This document shows positions 25,623 to 34,851 of a stretch of DNA of 64,000 nucleotides, piece by piece (positions within the stretch are counted from its first letter, which is position 1; the number at the start of each line of letters is the position of its first letter). The translations under genes and the position numbers were made by a program. This DNA comes from Methanomicrobium antiquum. GTDB taxonomy: Archaea > Halobacteriota > Methanomicrobia > Methanomicrobiales > Methanomicrobiaceae. Below the pieces are notes generated by a model. It was not told the DNA's origin and did no database searches. It saw only the letters and a list, made by a program, of their open reading frames with translations. The stretch covers positions 1,302,001 to 1,366,000 of the forward strand of contig NZ_CP091092.1 in the NCBI RefSeq assembly GCF_029633915.1. Reading direction: 5' to 3'.

Positions 25623-26162
25623 TCAGTTTATGGTGTCCTCAATAACAACAATTGCTCCATAGTTGTATGGCTTGTCAGGCGAAAAAGAGCCCTGTGTTGA
25701 ATCTGTTGGAAGTTTGGCGACTGCTGATTTCTTGTTGTTTGGATAAACAGTTGTCAGAACATTCTTATAGGGTATTTTTGCCGCAATTACGTCCTCCTTT
25801 GTCCTGGGATTGAATGATGCAGAAACATCTGCGTAATTGTATGCAAATATTGTTGACATTAAGACCATACCAGAACCTGTGGCTCCAAATTGATTTGTGC
25901 TGTCATACTTTACTGTAACCACAAGGGTGTTGCTTATAGGATCCGATGCATTAACAGTAATTTTTGTTGAATAAATTCCATCACCAGTTACAAGTACAGG
26001 CTCAGTTACTGCATACTGCTCTTCTGTAGGTGTCAGAGTCTGCGTGTATGCGGGTGTTTGTGATTGTGTTTCAGGAACAATTTTAGTACTGTCAGATGTA
26101 CAGCCTGAGAGAAATACAAGTCCTGTTGCCAACAACAGTATCAGGAAAAATGAATGTTTCAT
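25623..26162 (-). CDS. Lipoprotein, paralogue of the upstream gene
   Basis: The 179-residue protein has a signal sequence and lipobox LVFLSGC (cysteine near residue 21), a Thr/Pro-rich linker and a beta-rich domain (ISNTLVVTVKYDST, TIFAYNYADVSASFNPRTKE, NKPYNYGA-like ending PYNYGAIVVI). It is clearly related to the neighbouring product at 26214-26744, with shared FAYN, FNP and PYNYG segments, so the pair arose by tandem duplication. It is expected on the outer face of the cytoplasmic membrane. Function unknown. Confidence 0.7.
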   Translation of the reverse strand: MKHSFFLILLLATGLVFLSGCTSDSTKIVPETQSQTPAYTQTLTPTEEQYAVTEPVLVTGDGIYSTKITVNASDPISNTLVVTVKYDSTNQFGATGSGMVLMSTIFAYNYADVSASFNPRTKEDVIAAKIPYKNVLTTVYPNNKKSAVAKLPTDSTQGSFSPDKPYNYGAIVVIEDTIN

Positions 26163-26213
26163 ATATGTAAAAATGAATTGAAATTTAAAAAAATTATCGG
26201 ATTGCCTGCATCA

Positions 26214-26744
26214 TCACTGACGCGTAAACAGGATTCCATAATTATACGGTTTGTTTAAATCGATTATCTGCCCGGATGGTGATTTTGAGATCTCAATTTT
26301 GTCAGGATACACATTTTTTGGATATAAGTGGATGTTTCTTGACTGATACGGCACACCTGAGTTTATTATGTCCTGGATACTTTTTGGATTGAAATCAGAT
26401 ACTTTGTCAGTGTTGTATGCAAATGCTGTAACAATAAATTTCCATCCATCCTGATTTGATTTTGAATCTGTCGCTTTTGAATCAAGAGTGTAGTAAACAA
26501 GAACTGCTGTGTTTTCATTAACAGGCTTTGCTTCATGTGTTATGATGATTTCATCCGGCATTTCACCTGCTTTTAAAATTAAAGGTTCTGATATAACCTT
26601 TAGGGTCTCAGTCGGAGTAATTGTCGTTACAGTTGTAGCCGGCTCTGCAATATATGTGCTGTCAGTAGACGTACAACCCGTTAGAACTACAAAAAATGTC
26701 ATTACTGCGAGCAGTAATATAAATTTTAGATGTTTCATTTTCAA
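26214..26744 (-). CDS. Lipoprotein, paralogue of the downstream gene
   Basis: The 176-residue protein has a lipoprotein signal (FFVVLTGC, cysteine near residue 24), a Thr-rich linker and the same C-terminal domain type as its neighbour (VTAFAYNTDKVSDFNPKSIQ, PYNYGILF). The gene is preceded by GGAGGC close to the ATG and transcribed away from nifB; the two starts are about 80 bp apart. No enzyme motif is seen. Confidence 0.7.
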   Translation of the reverse strand: MKMKHLKFILLLAVMTFFVVLTGCTSTDSTYIAEPATTVTTITPTETLKVISEPLILKAGEMPDEIIITHEAKPVNENTAVLVYYTLDSKATDSKSNQDGWKFIVTAFAYNTDKVSDFNPKSIQDIINSGVPYQSRNIHLYPKNVYPDKIEISKSPSGQIIDLNKPYNYGILFTRQ

Positions 26745-26825
26745 GCCTCCTTTAAGTACTATTATTGTTAGTCATTTTGGTTATATTTTTTAGTTATTAG
26801 GTTAATCTACATTGTAAGGTTAAGT

Positions 26826-27722
26826 ATGAGCAAAAATGAATATCCAACAGCCAAAATTGACGGCAAAGATGTACCATATGATCCCGAACAGCTTAGAAAA
26901 ATAAATGAACATCCCTGCTATAGTGAAAAAGCCTGCCACACCTCCGGCAGAATGCACCTTCCTGTAGCACCAAAATGCAACATCCAGTGTAATTATTGTG
27001 TTCGTGATTTTGATTGTGTAAATGAAAGCCGCCCCGGTGTTTGCAGTACTGTATTAAAGCCTGAAGAGACGCTTGAACTGGTAGAAAAGGCCTTAAAGCA
27101 GTTTCCATATATAAAAGTTATAGGTATCGCAGGTCCGGGAGAACCTCTTGCAAATGAAGAAACCTTTGATACATTAAAACTCTTAAAAGAAAATTACCCG
27201 ACACCAATTAAATGCCTGAGTACCAACGGCCTTCTTCTTCCTGAAAAGATTGATGAACTTGAAAAATATGGTGTTGGCAATCTGACAATTACGCTAAATG
27301 CAATTGACCCTGCTATCGGAGAAAAGATTTATTCATTTGTTGAATGGGAAGGAAAAAAGCTTCATGGAAGAGAAGCGGCAGAAAAACTTCTTTCGCAACA
27401 GCTTAAAGGCATAAAAATGGCTATAGACAAAAAGATGCTTGTAAAGATAAATACAGTCTATATCCCCGGCATTAATGATCACCATATTGTTGACATTGCA
27501 AGAAAAGCAGGAGAGATGGGAGTTTTCACATACAATCTTATTCCCGTAATACCGCAGTACAAATTCAAGGATATTGTACCTCCTACTCTTGCAGAGAAAA
27601 AGAATATGCAGGATAAATGCTCGCCTTATGTCAAACAGATGAGACATTGTCAGCGGTGCAGATCAGATGCAATTGGAAAACTGGGCCAGGATGTTCAGGG
27701 TTGCCTTTACAGTAAAGAATAA
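26826..27722 (+). CDS. nifB: NifB-type radical SAM protein (metallocluster assembly)
   Basis: The 298-residue protein starts with the NifB hallmark HPCYSEKACHTSGRMHLPVA and the radical SAM motif CNIQCNYC, then RDFDCVNESRPGVCS; a C-terminal CQRCRSDAIG adds cluster-binding cysteines. NifB fuses two 4Fe-4S clusters and inserts carbide to make the 8Fe-9S-C precursor of nitrogenase cofactor. It lacks the NifX-like domain of many bacterial forms, as in other methanogens. No nif structural genes are visible here. NifB is widespread in methanogens that do not fix nitrogen, and related clusters have been reported in the methyl-coenzyme M reductase activation complex, whose marker genes lie at the right end of this window. 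Confidence 0.92.
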   Translation: MSKNEYPTAKIDGKDVPYDPEQLRKINEHPCYSEKACHTSGRMHLPVAPKCNIQCNYCVRDFDCVNESRPGVCSTVLKPEETLELVEKALKQFPYIKVIGIAGPGEPLANEETFDTLKLLKENYPTPIKCLSTNGLLLPEKIDELEKYGVGNLTITLNAIDPAIGEKIYSFVEWEGKKLHGREAAEKLLSQQLKGIKMAIDKKMLVKINTVYIPGINDHHIVDIARKAGEMGVFTYNLIPVIPQYKFKDIVPPTLAEKKNMQDKCSPYVKQMRHCQRCRSDAIGKLGQDVQGCLYSKE

Positions 27723-27780
27723 AAAAAATATGAAACAATTATCTTATGCATAAATTTCATATAAATCACAACGTGATTTT

Positions 27781-27850
27781 AATGAAAACGTTCATGAAAT
27801 TATATTTCATGTAACTTTTTATGTATGATACGAAGTAACTTTCATAGCAA
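27781..27850 (-). repeat. Dispersed hairpin repeat
   Basis: A minus-orientation member: AACGTTCATGAAATTATATT, TTCATGTAAC, then TACGAAGTAACTTTCATAGC. Immediately left (27763-27780) is a stem AAATCACAACGTGATTTT of the other stem type, so two first-stem variants lie together here. Confidence 0.65.
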
Positions 27851-27976
27851 CTTAAATTTTTATACAATCATCAATTATTTTAGACAGATTTTTTATTATT
27901 GCCGGAAATTTCAGATATTTTAAAATCAGAAACGGATTTTTATTATTTTAAACCAGAACTGATAACTATGTCGTTT

Positions 27977-29143
27977 TTAAATCTGGAATAAAAGAACGGC
28001 AATTCCAATAAAAATCAATATTGCCCCCATTGCAATCTTCATTATTTTTTTATTAGTTATACGGAATCTGTCGATGACTTTTGGTGACATGCCAAAATAT
28101 ACTGCGACTGTTATCAGAATCAGCGGAAGAATAAAAAAGAAATTGTACAATATAAGATATGGCAACCCCTGGTATAATGTCATCTCTGACGAAATCAGGC
28201 TGATAACTGCAAGATATATTCCCCCGGTGCATGGAAGCTCAAATATTCCAACCATCAATCCAAGAATGAAAGCTACAGGAATTGAAATATTCCTGCTTGT
28301 TTTTCCTAATTTATCTTTGAAATTTTTTGGTATTGAAAGTGAAAGAGAAGAATTTTTTAAAATTCCATCAGAGATATTTATGATACCTGCAAATATTGCA
28401 ATAATTCCGGCAAATATTCCAAAGTAATATGTAATTCCGGAAATCCGGACAAAACTCATAAGTCCGACACCGGCCAGGATATAAAACAAAAAAACAGCAA
28501 ATATGTAGAAAACGCCCGTCACCAGCAGATTTATTCGTGATTTTGCTGATAAAAGTGATATTAAAAGAAATATTAAAACGGCAAAAGCGCATGGGTTAAT
28601 TCCATCAATCAGACCTGCAACTGCAACTATTAATATAGTTATTTCATCTGAATTTTTTGATTTAATTTCTTCCTTCTCTTCACCATTGTCTGTCCATTTT
28701 TTTTCATATTCAATGTCAGGTATGGCACCGGAGTCAAGCGCTTTTAGGACATCTTCTAAGTTTTCATTTATAGAAAAGGTGCCTTGCAGGACAACACTGT
28801 CTCCTGCAAAAACTATAGGGTATGCAGGATATGAAATCCCATAATAGTCCGCATAATCATATAAGAGCGTTAGATTTGCGGTTGAATCATACGTATCATA
28901 GAACTCTGTCGTAACTTTTGGGTACTTCTTATTAATCTCTTCAATTGTTGGAATTGCCCTGTGGCATGCACTGCAGTATTTATTGTAAAAAACAGTAATT
29001 GTTGTATTTGAAACGCCTGAATATTCATGACCGGAAAAAAATTCATCATCTGCAGAATCAGCAGATCCTAAAGCAGGCATTAATCCGGCAAGGAAAAAAA
29101 GGCAAATAATCGCAATTGTTGCTCTTTTACAATTGAAAAGCAT
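27977..29143 (-). CDS. Thioredoxin-CcdA fusion membrane protein
   Basis: The 388-residue protein has a signal segment (residues about 8-27), an outer thioredoxin-like domain with CSACH redox site (FYNKYCSACHRAIPTI) near residue 60, and from about residue 165 a CcdA/DsbD-type membrane domain with six segments (IDGINPCAFAVLIFLLISLL and ELPCTGGIYLAVISLI hold the conserved paired cysteines NPC and PC). Such proteins pass electrons from cytoplasmic thioredoxin across the membrane to outer disulfides. Having substrate domain and transporter in one chain suggests a self-contained reducing relay. No cytochrome c genes are nearby. Confidence 0.85.
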   Translation of the reverse strand: MLFNCKRATIAIICLFFLAGLMPALGSADSADDEFFSGHEYSGVSNTTITVFYNKYCSACHRAIPTIEEINKKYPKVTTEFYDTYDSTANLTLLYDYADYYGISYPAYPIVFAGDSVVLQGTFSINENLEDVLKALDSGAIPDIEYEKKWTDNGEEKEEIKSKNSDEITILIVAVAGLIDGINPCAFAVLIFLLISLLSAKSRINLLVTGVFYIFAVFLFYILAGVGLMSFVRISGITYYFGIFAGIIAIFAGIINISDGILKNSSLSLSIPKNFKDKLGKTSRNISIPVAFILGLMVGIFELPCTGGIYLAVISLISSEMTLYQGLPYLILYNFFFILPLILITVAVYFGMSPKVIDRFRITNKKIMKIAMGAILIFIGIAVLLFQI

Positions 29144-29212
29144 TTTGTTAATATTTGTTCGACTTTTATTTAAGCATTGATTATTTTATAACTACAGTCT
29201 GAGAGTATGCTT

Positions 29213-29361
29213 TTTGCTATAAAAGTCAAAATTCCTGATAGACTTATCATCACTTTTTGTGTGATGAAAAAAGCTCATCATGTGCGTTTGCTATGAAAGT
29301 CAAAAATTCCTGATAGACTTATCATCACTTTTTGTGTGATGAAAAAAGCTCATCATGCGGG
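29213..29361 (+). repeat. Two tandem 74-bp units
   Basis: Two nearly identical units start at 29213 and 29287 with TTTGCTATGAAAGTCAAAAA, followed by TCCTGATAGACTTATCATCA, a hairpin CATCAC/GTGATG and a second one around AAAAAAGC. The same unit occurs twice in reverse orientation at 55991-56141. Each unit shares its beginning with the dispersed hairpin family, one member of which follows directly here. Confidence 0.85.
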
Positions 29362-29434
29362 TTTTACATGAAAGTTACTTCGTAACTTACATGAAACCGG
29401 TGCATGAAATATATTTTTCATGGACGTTTTTAGA
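29361..29434 (+). repeat. Dispersed hairpin repeat
   Basis: TTTTACATGAAAGTTACTTC, GTTAC/GTAAC stem, TTACATGAAACCGGTGCATG, then TTTTTCATGGACG and a T run. It directly follows the two 74-bp units. Fragments of the same sequence (ATTACGAAATAACTTTCATA) lie at 29509-29530; nothing coding is seen to 29736. Confidence 0.75.
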
Positions 29435-29736
29435 GAAAATTATCCATGAATTGATATCTCATGCAACATTTTCATAGCAGATCATGTTTAATGAAAAAAA
29501 ATTCATAGCAATTACGAAATAACTTTCATAGAAAGACTAAAATTAAATTCTGTTTCATTGAATATTTATTGTCAAAATTGTCAGATAATAAGCTTCATTA
29601 GTCACTTTAATCTTCAATCCTTCACAATTTTTAGCAGTTTAAAATAGTCAATCGCTTAAAAAATCGTTAGTTATAAAAAAAAGTCAATCGTTTAAAACCG
29701 GAAAAAAATTAAAATTTTGAATCTTTAAATTCTTCT

Positions 29737-30417
29737 TTAATCTTTGGCTTCGTAGACATTTTTCAGGTAATATGCAATGAATACCCAGACCAGTGGTGTA
29801 ACAATAATTCCTACTATCATTCCAAGGAACGGGATAAAGTTCAGTGCTGAAACAATAAGAATATAGAGAACAAGGAGAATCCATAAAAGAACACAGTAGC
29901 CTATATATCCAAGCCATCCTGCGCCACTGCCAATCGTTTTTGTAATTTCACCAAAGTTGAACGCTTCTCCAATCTTGTTTGTTTTTCCAAGGCGCACAAG
30001 ACCCATGAACATGAAAAGAGCCATAATAAGCATTACAACACCGGTTATTGCAATACCGGTGAAAATGCCGAATAATGCCATTAACTCTTCGGGATTTCCC
30101 AAAGCCACGGCTCCCAAAACAGGAACCAGTGCAAAAAGACCAAATACAACTGCAATGATTATTGCCGGAATCATATAAAGCAGGCAGACAATGTTGAACT
30201 TCCAGCCATCAACAAACATTTTGCCCCAGCTGTCAATTTCAGGCGCTTTATTATCTGCTGAAAAAATTCTTAGAATATAACCGTTTAGAAGTGGAACAAT
30301 TCCAAATGTAATGCTCTGAATAAGAGAGCATACAATCAATAAAATCCACTTTGTCCATTCTCCTACAAAGCCCTCACCAGTGCTGGAAAATGCTTTGCCA
30401 ATAATATCTTTACCCAT
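29737..30417 (-). CDS. DUF4013 membrane protein
   Basis: The 226-residue protein is mostly hydrophobic, with about five to six membrane segments (ILLIVCSLIQSITFGIVPLL, IVCLLYMIPAIIIAVVFGLF, ITGVVMLIMALFMFMGLV and two more). N-terminal features GEGFVGEWTKWILLI and LLNGYILRIF are typical of the archaeal DUF4013 family. A paralogue is at 59278-59913. Function is unknown; it stands alone, with repeat-rich DNA downstream. Confidence 0.75.
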   Translation of the reverse strand: MGKDIIGKAFSSTGEGFVGEWTKWILLIVCSLIQSITFGIVPLLNGYILRIFSADNKAPEIDSWGKMFVDGWKFNIVCLLYMIPAIIIAVVFGLFALVPVLGAVALGNPEELMALFGIFTGIAITGVVMLIMALFMFMGLVRLGKTNKIGEAFNFGEITKTIGSGAGWLGYIGYCVLLWILLVLYILIVSALNFIPFLGMIVGIIVTPLVWVFIAYYLKNVYEAKD

Positions 30418-30601
30418 AATTTCACCAATCTATAAATTAGATTTTTAAACATGCATCTTCTTTAGATTTAAGATAATCGGCTTGTATCTGAAAAAAATAT
30501 CTGGAAAAAAGAAAAAATTTTATTTTTTGATAATTTACCATGAAAAAAAAAATTCTGATTTTCATGATATCCTCATGAAATTATTGTTTAATAAACGCAC
30601 T

Positions 30602-32437
30602 TTAGATAAATCTTGGTTTCATAGAAAGTTTCTTTGGAGTGTAAAGAGCCCTTACAGGATATCCCCTGCATTCATCTTTTAAACGACTAATAAGCTCTTC
30701 TGCACTGCATTCAATTTTAACCGGCTTTTTGGGTTCAGATTCTTTTCTTATCGTAACTGTGAGTTTTTTTGATTCGGTTTCACTATCGCCAATAACTGCG
30801 ACATACGGAACCCAGTCCATTCCTGCTTCCCTTACCTTTTTGCCAACACTTTCCTCACGATCATCAATATCACATCTTATATCAGAAGCATTGATTTCTG
30901 TGCAGACTTTTTCAGCAAAATCAAGGTGACGCTCTGCAACAGGTACAACTCTCACCTGGGTTGGTGAAAGCCAGACAGGAAGCATTGGAACAGTTTGTGA
31001 TGCGGTGTTCTCTAAAAGAGCGCATATTACACGCTCTATTGAACCGGTAGGTGAACAGTGTATAATAGGCGGATACACAAGTTCATTTTGGGTGTTGTAA
31101 TAGCTGATATCAAAGCGTTTTGCACTCTCAACATCGATCTGGACTGTCGGGTTTTCAATCGGTCTTCCCTGACCGTCAATTGCCGCCAGATCAACTTTTG
31201 CAATCCAGTAGTGAACCCTGTCAGATAAAGTTTCGATAAGCATCGGAGCATCAGACATTTGAACAATCTTTTTGACCCATCCCTCATTTTCCTTATAGAA
31301 GTCCTCTGTACAGCGGAAGACTCCGGCGAGCGGATATTCAAAGTCTTTTCCGGTCTGCCATCCGATTACAAGCTGTTCTTCAAAGCATTTCAGCGTCTGT
31401 GCCATATCAGCACACATTGAGTGCATATCAGGCATTGTAAAGGCACGAAGACGTTTAAGTCCGATGCACTCACCTTTTTGTTCGTGACGGAAGGAGTATG
31501 TTGAGAGTTCATACATCTTCATTGGCAGATTGTTTGGAGAAATGTGCATATCATGCATTATCGAAAACATTCCAAAACAGGCGGCAAAACGAAGCATCAT
31601 ATTGCGGTTTCCGGATTTGAACCTATACTGTCTCTCTCCGAATTTGGCGGCATGCTCATTTATTGCAGAGTTTCCAAGGTCATACATAACCGGAGTCTCA
31701 ACCGGCATTCCGCCATAATCCAAAACAAGATTTAAGACATAATCAGAGAGGAGATCCCTCACAATTTTTCCGCGTGGCATCCAGCGGTGATGACCAACAT
31801 CAGATAAAGGTTCATAGTCTACAAGTTCTTTGGAGCGCATAAGTTCGACATGAAGCGGATCCCCTCCCTGTTCTACACCCATACCGGTTTCTTTTTTGAT
31901 GAGTTTTCCAAGAGGAGAATCATCGACAAAATCCCTGTAGTCTTTCTTCTCTCCTTTTGGAGTAAGAACAAAGAAATTATGAATGATATTCTTTTTTTCG
32001 GTTTTTTCTGCTTCTTCTTCAGGAACGATTGTCTTTGAAAGCTCAGATAGCGGATGACCCTTGCAGGATAGTGTAAATGCCTTATACCAGCCAAAAGGTG
32101 CGCGTCTTACATTTAAGGACTTATCCTGCTTACATGCCTCTTCAATGCCTTTTAAAACTTCAATCGCAGTCTTTGGTGCAGAAAGATCACTTGACAGATG
32201 AGCATACGGGTAAATCATCACATTTTTTACTCCAAGCTTCTCAACCGTACCCAGAATTTCTTCTTTTGTCTTTGAAATAATATATGGAATATTTTCTTCA
32301 TCGACTGACTCAACAGCGCAAAAAACAGTCAGCGCTTCATCAAGTGAATCCTCAAGTATTACTTCTTCCTCAGCAACAGGGGTTTTTTTCTGTGCTATGT
32401 ATTTTATATTGTCAGAATGAATCAACAAAAGTCGCAT
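30602..32437 (-). CDS. thrS: Threonyl-tRNA synthetase, archaeal type
   Basis: The 611-residue enzyme charges tRNA-Thr. The first 140 residues ([20 protein letters not shown], then [16 protein letters not shown]) form the archaeal D-aminoacyl-tRNA-deacylase-like editing domain that removes misattached serine. The class II core follows with [20 protein letters not shown], motif 2 [36 protein letters not shown], and motif 3 [17 protein letters not shown]; the anticodon domain starts at about residue 500 ([12 protein letters not shown]). All key parts are present and the length is typical for archaea. The gene is 54 bp from dcd in the same direction. Confidence 0.95.
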   Translation of the reverse strand: MRLLLIHSDNIKYIAQKKTPVAEEEVILEDSLDEALTVFCAVESVDEENIPYIISKTKEEILGTVEKLGVKNVMIYPYAHLSSDLSAPKTAIEVLKGIEEACKQDKSLNVRRAPFGWYKAFTLSCKGHPLSELSKTIVPEEEAEKTEKKNIIHNFFVLTPKGEKKDYRDFVDDSPLGKLIKKETGMGVEQGGDPLHVELMRSKELVDYEPLSDVGHHRWMPRGKIVRDLLSDYVLNLVLDYGGMPVETPVMYDLGNSAINEHAAKFGERQYRFKSGNRNMMLRFAACFGMFSIMHDMHISPNNLPMKMYELSTYSFRHEQKGECIGLKRLRAFTMPDMHSMCADMAQTLKCFEEQLVIGWQTGKDFEYPLAGVFRCTEDFYKENEGWVKKIVQMSDAPMLIETLSDRVHYWIAKVDLAAIDGQGRPIENPTVQIDVESAKRFDISYYNTQNELVYPPIIHCSPTGSIERVICALLENTASQTVPMLPVWLSPTQVRVVPVAERHLDFAEKVCTEINASDIRCDIDDREESVGKKVREAGMDWVPYVAVIGDSETESKKLTVTIRKESEPKKPVKIECSAEELISRLKDECRGYPVRALYTPKKLSMKPRFI

Positions 32438-32491
32438 TTTTAGTTTCTCCAGTGTCCTTAAAAATTGGTTTTTTTGGTATTTAGGTTATCG

Positions 32492-33058
32492 TTATAGTAC
32501 GGCATCCTGTTTTTTGTTTTCATAATAGCGCGACAGGGTGGCATTTTTCTGATGCAGATATTTTGCATCGCCTTTGGAACCATATGGATTTAATGACCGC
32601 TCTGTTGTATAAAAGACAAGCTGGCCGACAGGCATTCCTGCATAAAGACGTACCGGCCTTTGATTGACATTTGCAATCTCTAAAGTTATTGTACCTGAAA
32701 AACCGGCATCAATCCATCCGCCAGTCTGATGAAGTGTGATGCCAAGACGTGCAATACTGCTTTTTCCCTCAATAGTAGAGACAATATTATCAGGAAGTGT
32801 GATTGTCTCAAGTGTTTCTGCAAGAACAAACATTCCGGGATGTATATCAATATAATCAGCGGTCTTTTCAGAAACACCGGACTTTATTGAATCCCCGTCA
32901 TATGGATCAATTATTTCGTCACTTTTTTCGTACCAGACAAAATGTCTGCCAAGACGTATATCAAGGGAATTGGGCTGTATGAATTTTGAATCATACGGAC
33001 TTATGCCAATAAAACCCCTTTCGATACGATCTTTAATCTGCCAGTCAACAAGGATCAT
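32492..33058 (-). CDS. dcd: dCTP deaminase
   Basis: The 188-residue protein belongs to the dUTPase/dCTP deaminase family: [19 protein letters not shown], then [16 protein letters not shown], the substrate loop [20 protein letters not shown] with the catalytic glutamate shortly after ([10 protein letters not shown]). It deaminates dCTP to dUTP for dTTP synthesis; some archaeal forms also cleave dUTP, and the sequence does not tell which. It lies upstream of thrS on the same strand. Confidence 0.93.
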   Translation of the reverse strand: MILVDWQIKDRIERGFIGISPYDSKFIQPNSLDIRLGRHFVWYEKSDEIIDPYDGDSIKSGVSEKTADYIDIHPGMFVLAETLETITLPDNIVSTIEGKSSIARLGITLHQTGGWIDAGFSGTITLEIANVNQRPVRLYAGMPVGQLVFYTTERSLNPYGSKGDAKYLHQKNATLSRYYENKKQDAVL

Positions 33059-33397
33059 ATTTAACCATCAGATATTGGAGTGATAATCGGTTAAAATTTC
33101 CTGAAAACTTCCATGAAATTTTTTTGCAACAGTTATTAAAAAAAGTCGGTTCTTATTTTTTTGGGAAGGAAATTCTTTAATTTTAATTGCAGATTCCATG
33201 AAATAGTTAATTTTTTAATTCGTTTTTACAAACCATAACCTAAATATCACACAAATATGTATCACAAAAAACAGAATCTAATCAGAATAATCAAAATCTA
33301 ATCAGAATATAACCGGAATGAAAGTAATCAGAATATCTTTTTTTCTGACAATACAATTTATTTTGCATTTAAACGCTAAAAAATTGAGAAAACAAAA
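33059..33397. other. Intergenic region, 339 bp, AT-rich
   Basis: No gene is seen. It holds a direct repeat of AATCTAATCAGAAT (near 33268 and 33294) and must contain the dcd promoter on the minus strand. Nothing further is recognised. Confidence 0.4.
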
Positions 33398-34138
33398 TTA
33401 TTCTTTTTTATTATCGGTTTTAAAATTTTTCAAATCTCTTTCTTTTAAATCTATTAAGTTTTCAGCACGCCTCAGCAGACCATGCAGTGTTGATGCCTCA
33501 CGTGTTGTAAGCGCGGTTCTTCCAAAAATTCTTCTTATCATGTTTCGGGTATTCTCCCGTTTATAGTCAGGATGACTGATTATGTCAAGGAAATTGTCGA
33601 AATGGTCATACAATGAGTCCATCTCAATCCTTGAAGCAACACTATAATCACCCCTTGGAAGATTTGCAAGCTCATATGCCAGAATTCCGACAGCATGTGA
33701 GATATTGACAATCGGATATATATGAGATGTTGGAATTGTGCAGATTATATCGCACTTTTCAATTTCTTCGTTTGAAAGGCCCCAGTTTTCGCGCCCGAAA
33801 ATTATTGAAACGCGCCCGTTTATTTTTGAAACAATATCTCTTAATTCAGAAGGAGTGTAGTAAGGCATGCGCATAGATGTTGTTACACTTTTTGAAATTT
33901 CACCTGTTGTTGCGACAAGAGCATTGCTTTTTTTTATCACGTCATCAAGTGATGCCACATGATTTGCATTTTCCAAAACATCTCTTGCATGTGATGACCG
34001 TGCGATGGCCTCATCACCAATTTCAGGAGGATTAATAAGAGTCAGGTTAGAAAAACCGAAGTTTTTCATTACCCTTGCTGTAAAACCAATATTTCCCTCA
34101 TAAAGAGGTTCACAAAGAACAATTTCAATTTCAGGCAT
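33398..34138 (-). CDS. trmJ: tRNA/rRNA 2'-O-methyltransferase, TrmJ type
   Basis: The product of about 246 residues starts best at ATG 34138 (MPEIEIVLCEPLYEGNIGFT), eight bases after the upstream stop. It is a SPOUT-class enzyme with the knotted AdoMet site: ARVMKNFGFSNLTLINPP at the start, IIFGRENWGLSNEEIEKCD (motif 2) and IPIVN-like IYPIVNISHAVGILAYEL (motif 3). TrmJ methylates the ribose at position 32 of tRNA. A C-terminal helical extension follows. It is downstream of the GGGP synthase gene in one dense minus-strand group. Confidence 0.85.
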   Translation of the reverse strand: MPEIEIVLCEPLYEGNIGFTARVMKNFGFSNLTLINPPEIGDEAIARSSHARDVLENANHVASLDDVIKKSNALVATTGEISKSVTTSMRMPYYTPSELRDIVSKINGRVSIIFGRENWGLSNEEIEKCDIICTIPTSHIYPIVNISHAVGILAYELANLPRGDYSVASRIEMDSLYDHFDNFLDIISHPDYKRENTRNMIRRIFGRTALTTREASTLHGLLRRAENLIDLKERDLKNFKTDNKKE

Positions 34139-34145
34139 TTTGAAT

Positions 34146-34835
34146 TTATAAAACGGCATCTACTGTTTCTTTAAGAGTCTTTGCTCCTTTATCATAAACA
34201 GCGTTTCCAACTACAATTGTATCTGCATATTTTGCCATTTCAGAGGCTTTCTCTTTTGAATCAATACCGCCGCCATAATAAAGAACCGAATCTTCGACAG
34301 TTTCTGAGACTGCCTTTACAATTTCAGGTTTTCCGTATGTTCCTGAATATTCAAGATATACAACAGGGAATCTGAAATATTTATCAGCAACTTTAGCAAA
34401 TGCACAGACGTCTTCAACACTAAGGTCGCATAAAGCTTTTGTTACCCTACCAACAGACGAGTCAGGATTCAATACAATATATGCTTCAGGAACAACCATA
34501 TCCCACTTTATTGCCTTATCTTTTTTAACCCAGTATTCATGTTTTCCAACAATCCATGTTGTATCAGGAGTGTTTAGAACACTTGGAACAAAAAGACCCT
34601 CGACACCATCAAAAATAGCTCCGCTTGGATCTGCAGGTTCTATCACCATTGGGACACCGTATTCTTTTACCTGCTCTCTAAGATGAGTCAGATTTTCTTT
34701 TGTGACATTTAATGTTCCAGACAGCATAAGTGCATCAGTACCGCTTGTAACAATATCCTCAACAGATTCTTTTGGCATTTCCTTATCAGGATCAAGCTTT
34801 GTTATATGCTTCCAGTTTTTCCAGTCGTTTTTCAT
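34146..34835 (-). CDS. Geranylgeranylglyceryl phosphate synthase
   Basis: The 229-residue TIM-barrel protein makes the first ether bond of archaeal lipids from sn-glycerol 1-phosphate and geranylgeranyl diphosphate. Signature parts: WKHITKLDPDKEMP, GTDALMLSGTLNVT, VIEPADPSGAIFDGVEGLFV, VVYLEYSGTYGKPE and the phosphate loop YYGGGIDSKEKA followed by TIVVGNAVY. Length fits the archaeal group. It ends eight bases before trmJ and starts 17 bases after topA, so it belongs to the same dense transcription unit. Confidence 0.92.
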   Translation of the reverse strand: MKNDWKNWKHITKLDPDKEMPKESVEDIVTSGTDALMLSGTLNVTKENLTHLREQVKEYGVPMVIEPADPSGAIFDGVEGLFVPSVLNTPDTTWIVGKHEYWVKKDKAIKWDMVVPEAYIVLNPDSSVGRVTKALCDLSVEDVCAFAKVADKYFRFPVVYLEYSGTYGKPEIVKAVSETVEDSVLYYGGGIDSKEKASEMAKYADTIVVGNAVYDKGAKTLKETVDAVL

Positions 34836-34851
34836 TGTGCCTCTGTAAATT

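Noticed and set aside
29213-29434. 74-bp repeats as a CRISPR-like or tRNA-like array
   Set aside because: Whole units are repeated with no unique spacer between them, and no tRNA fold is visible.
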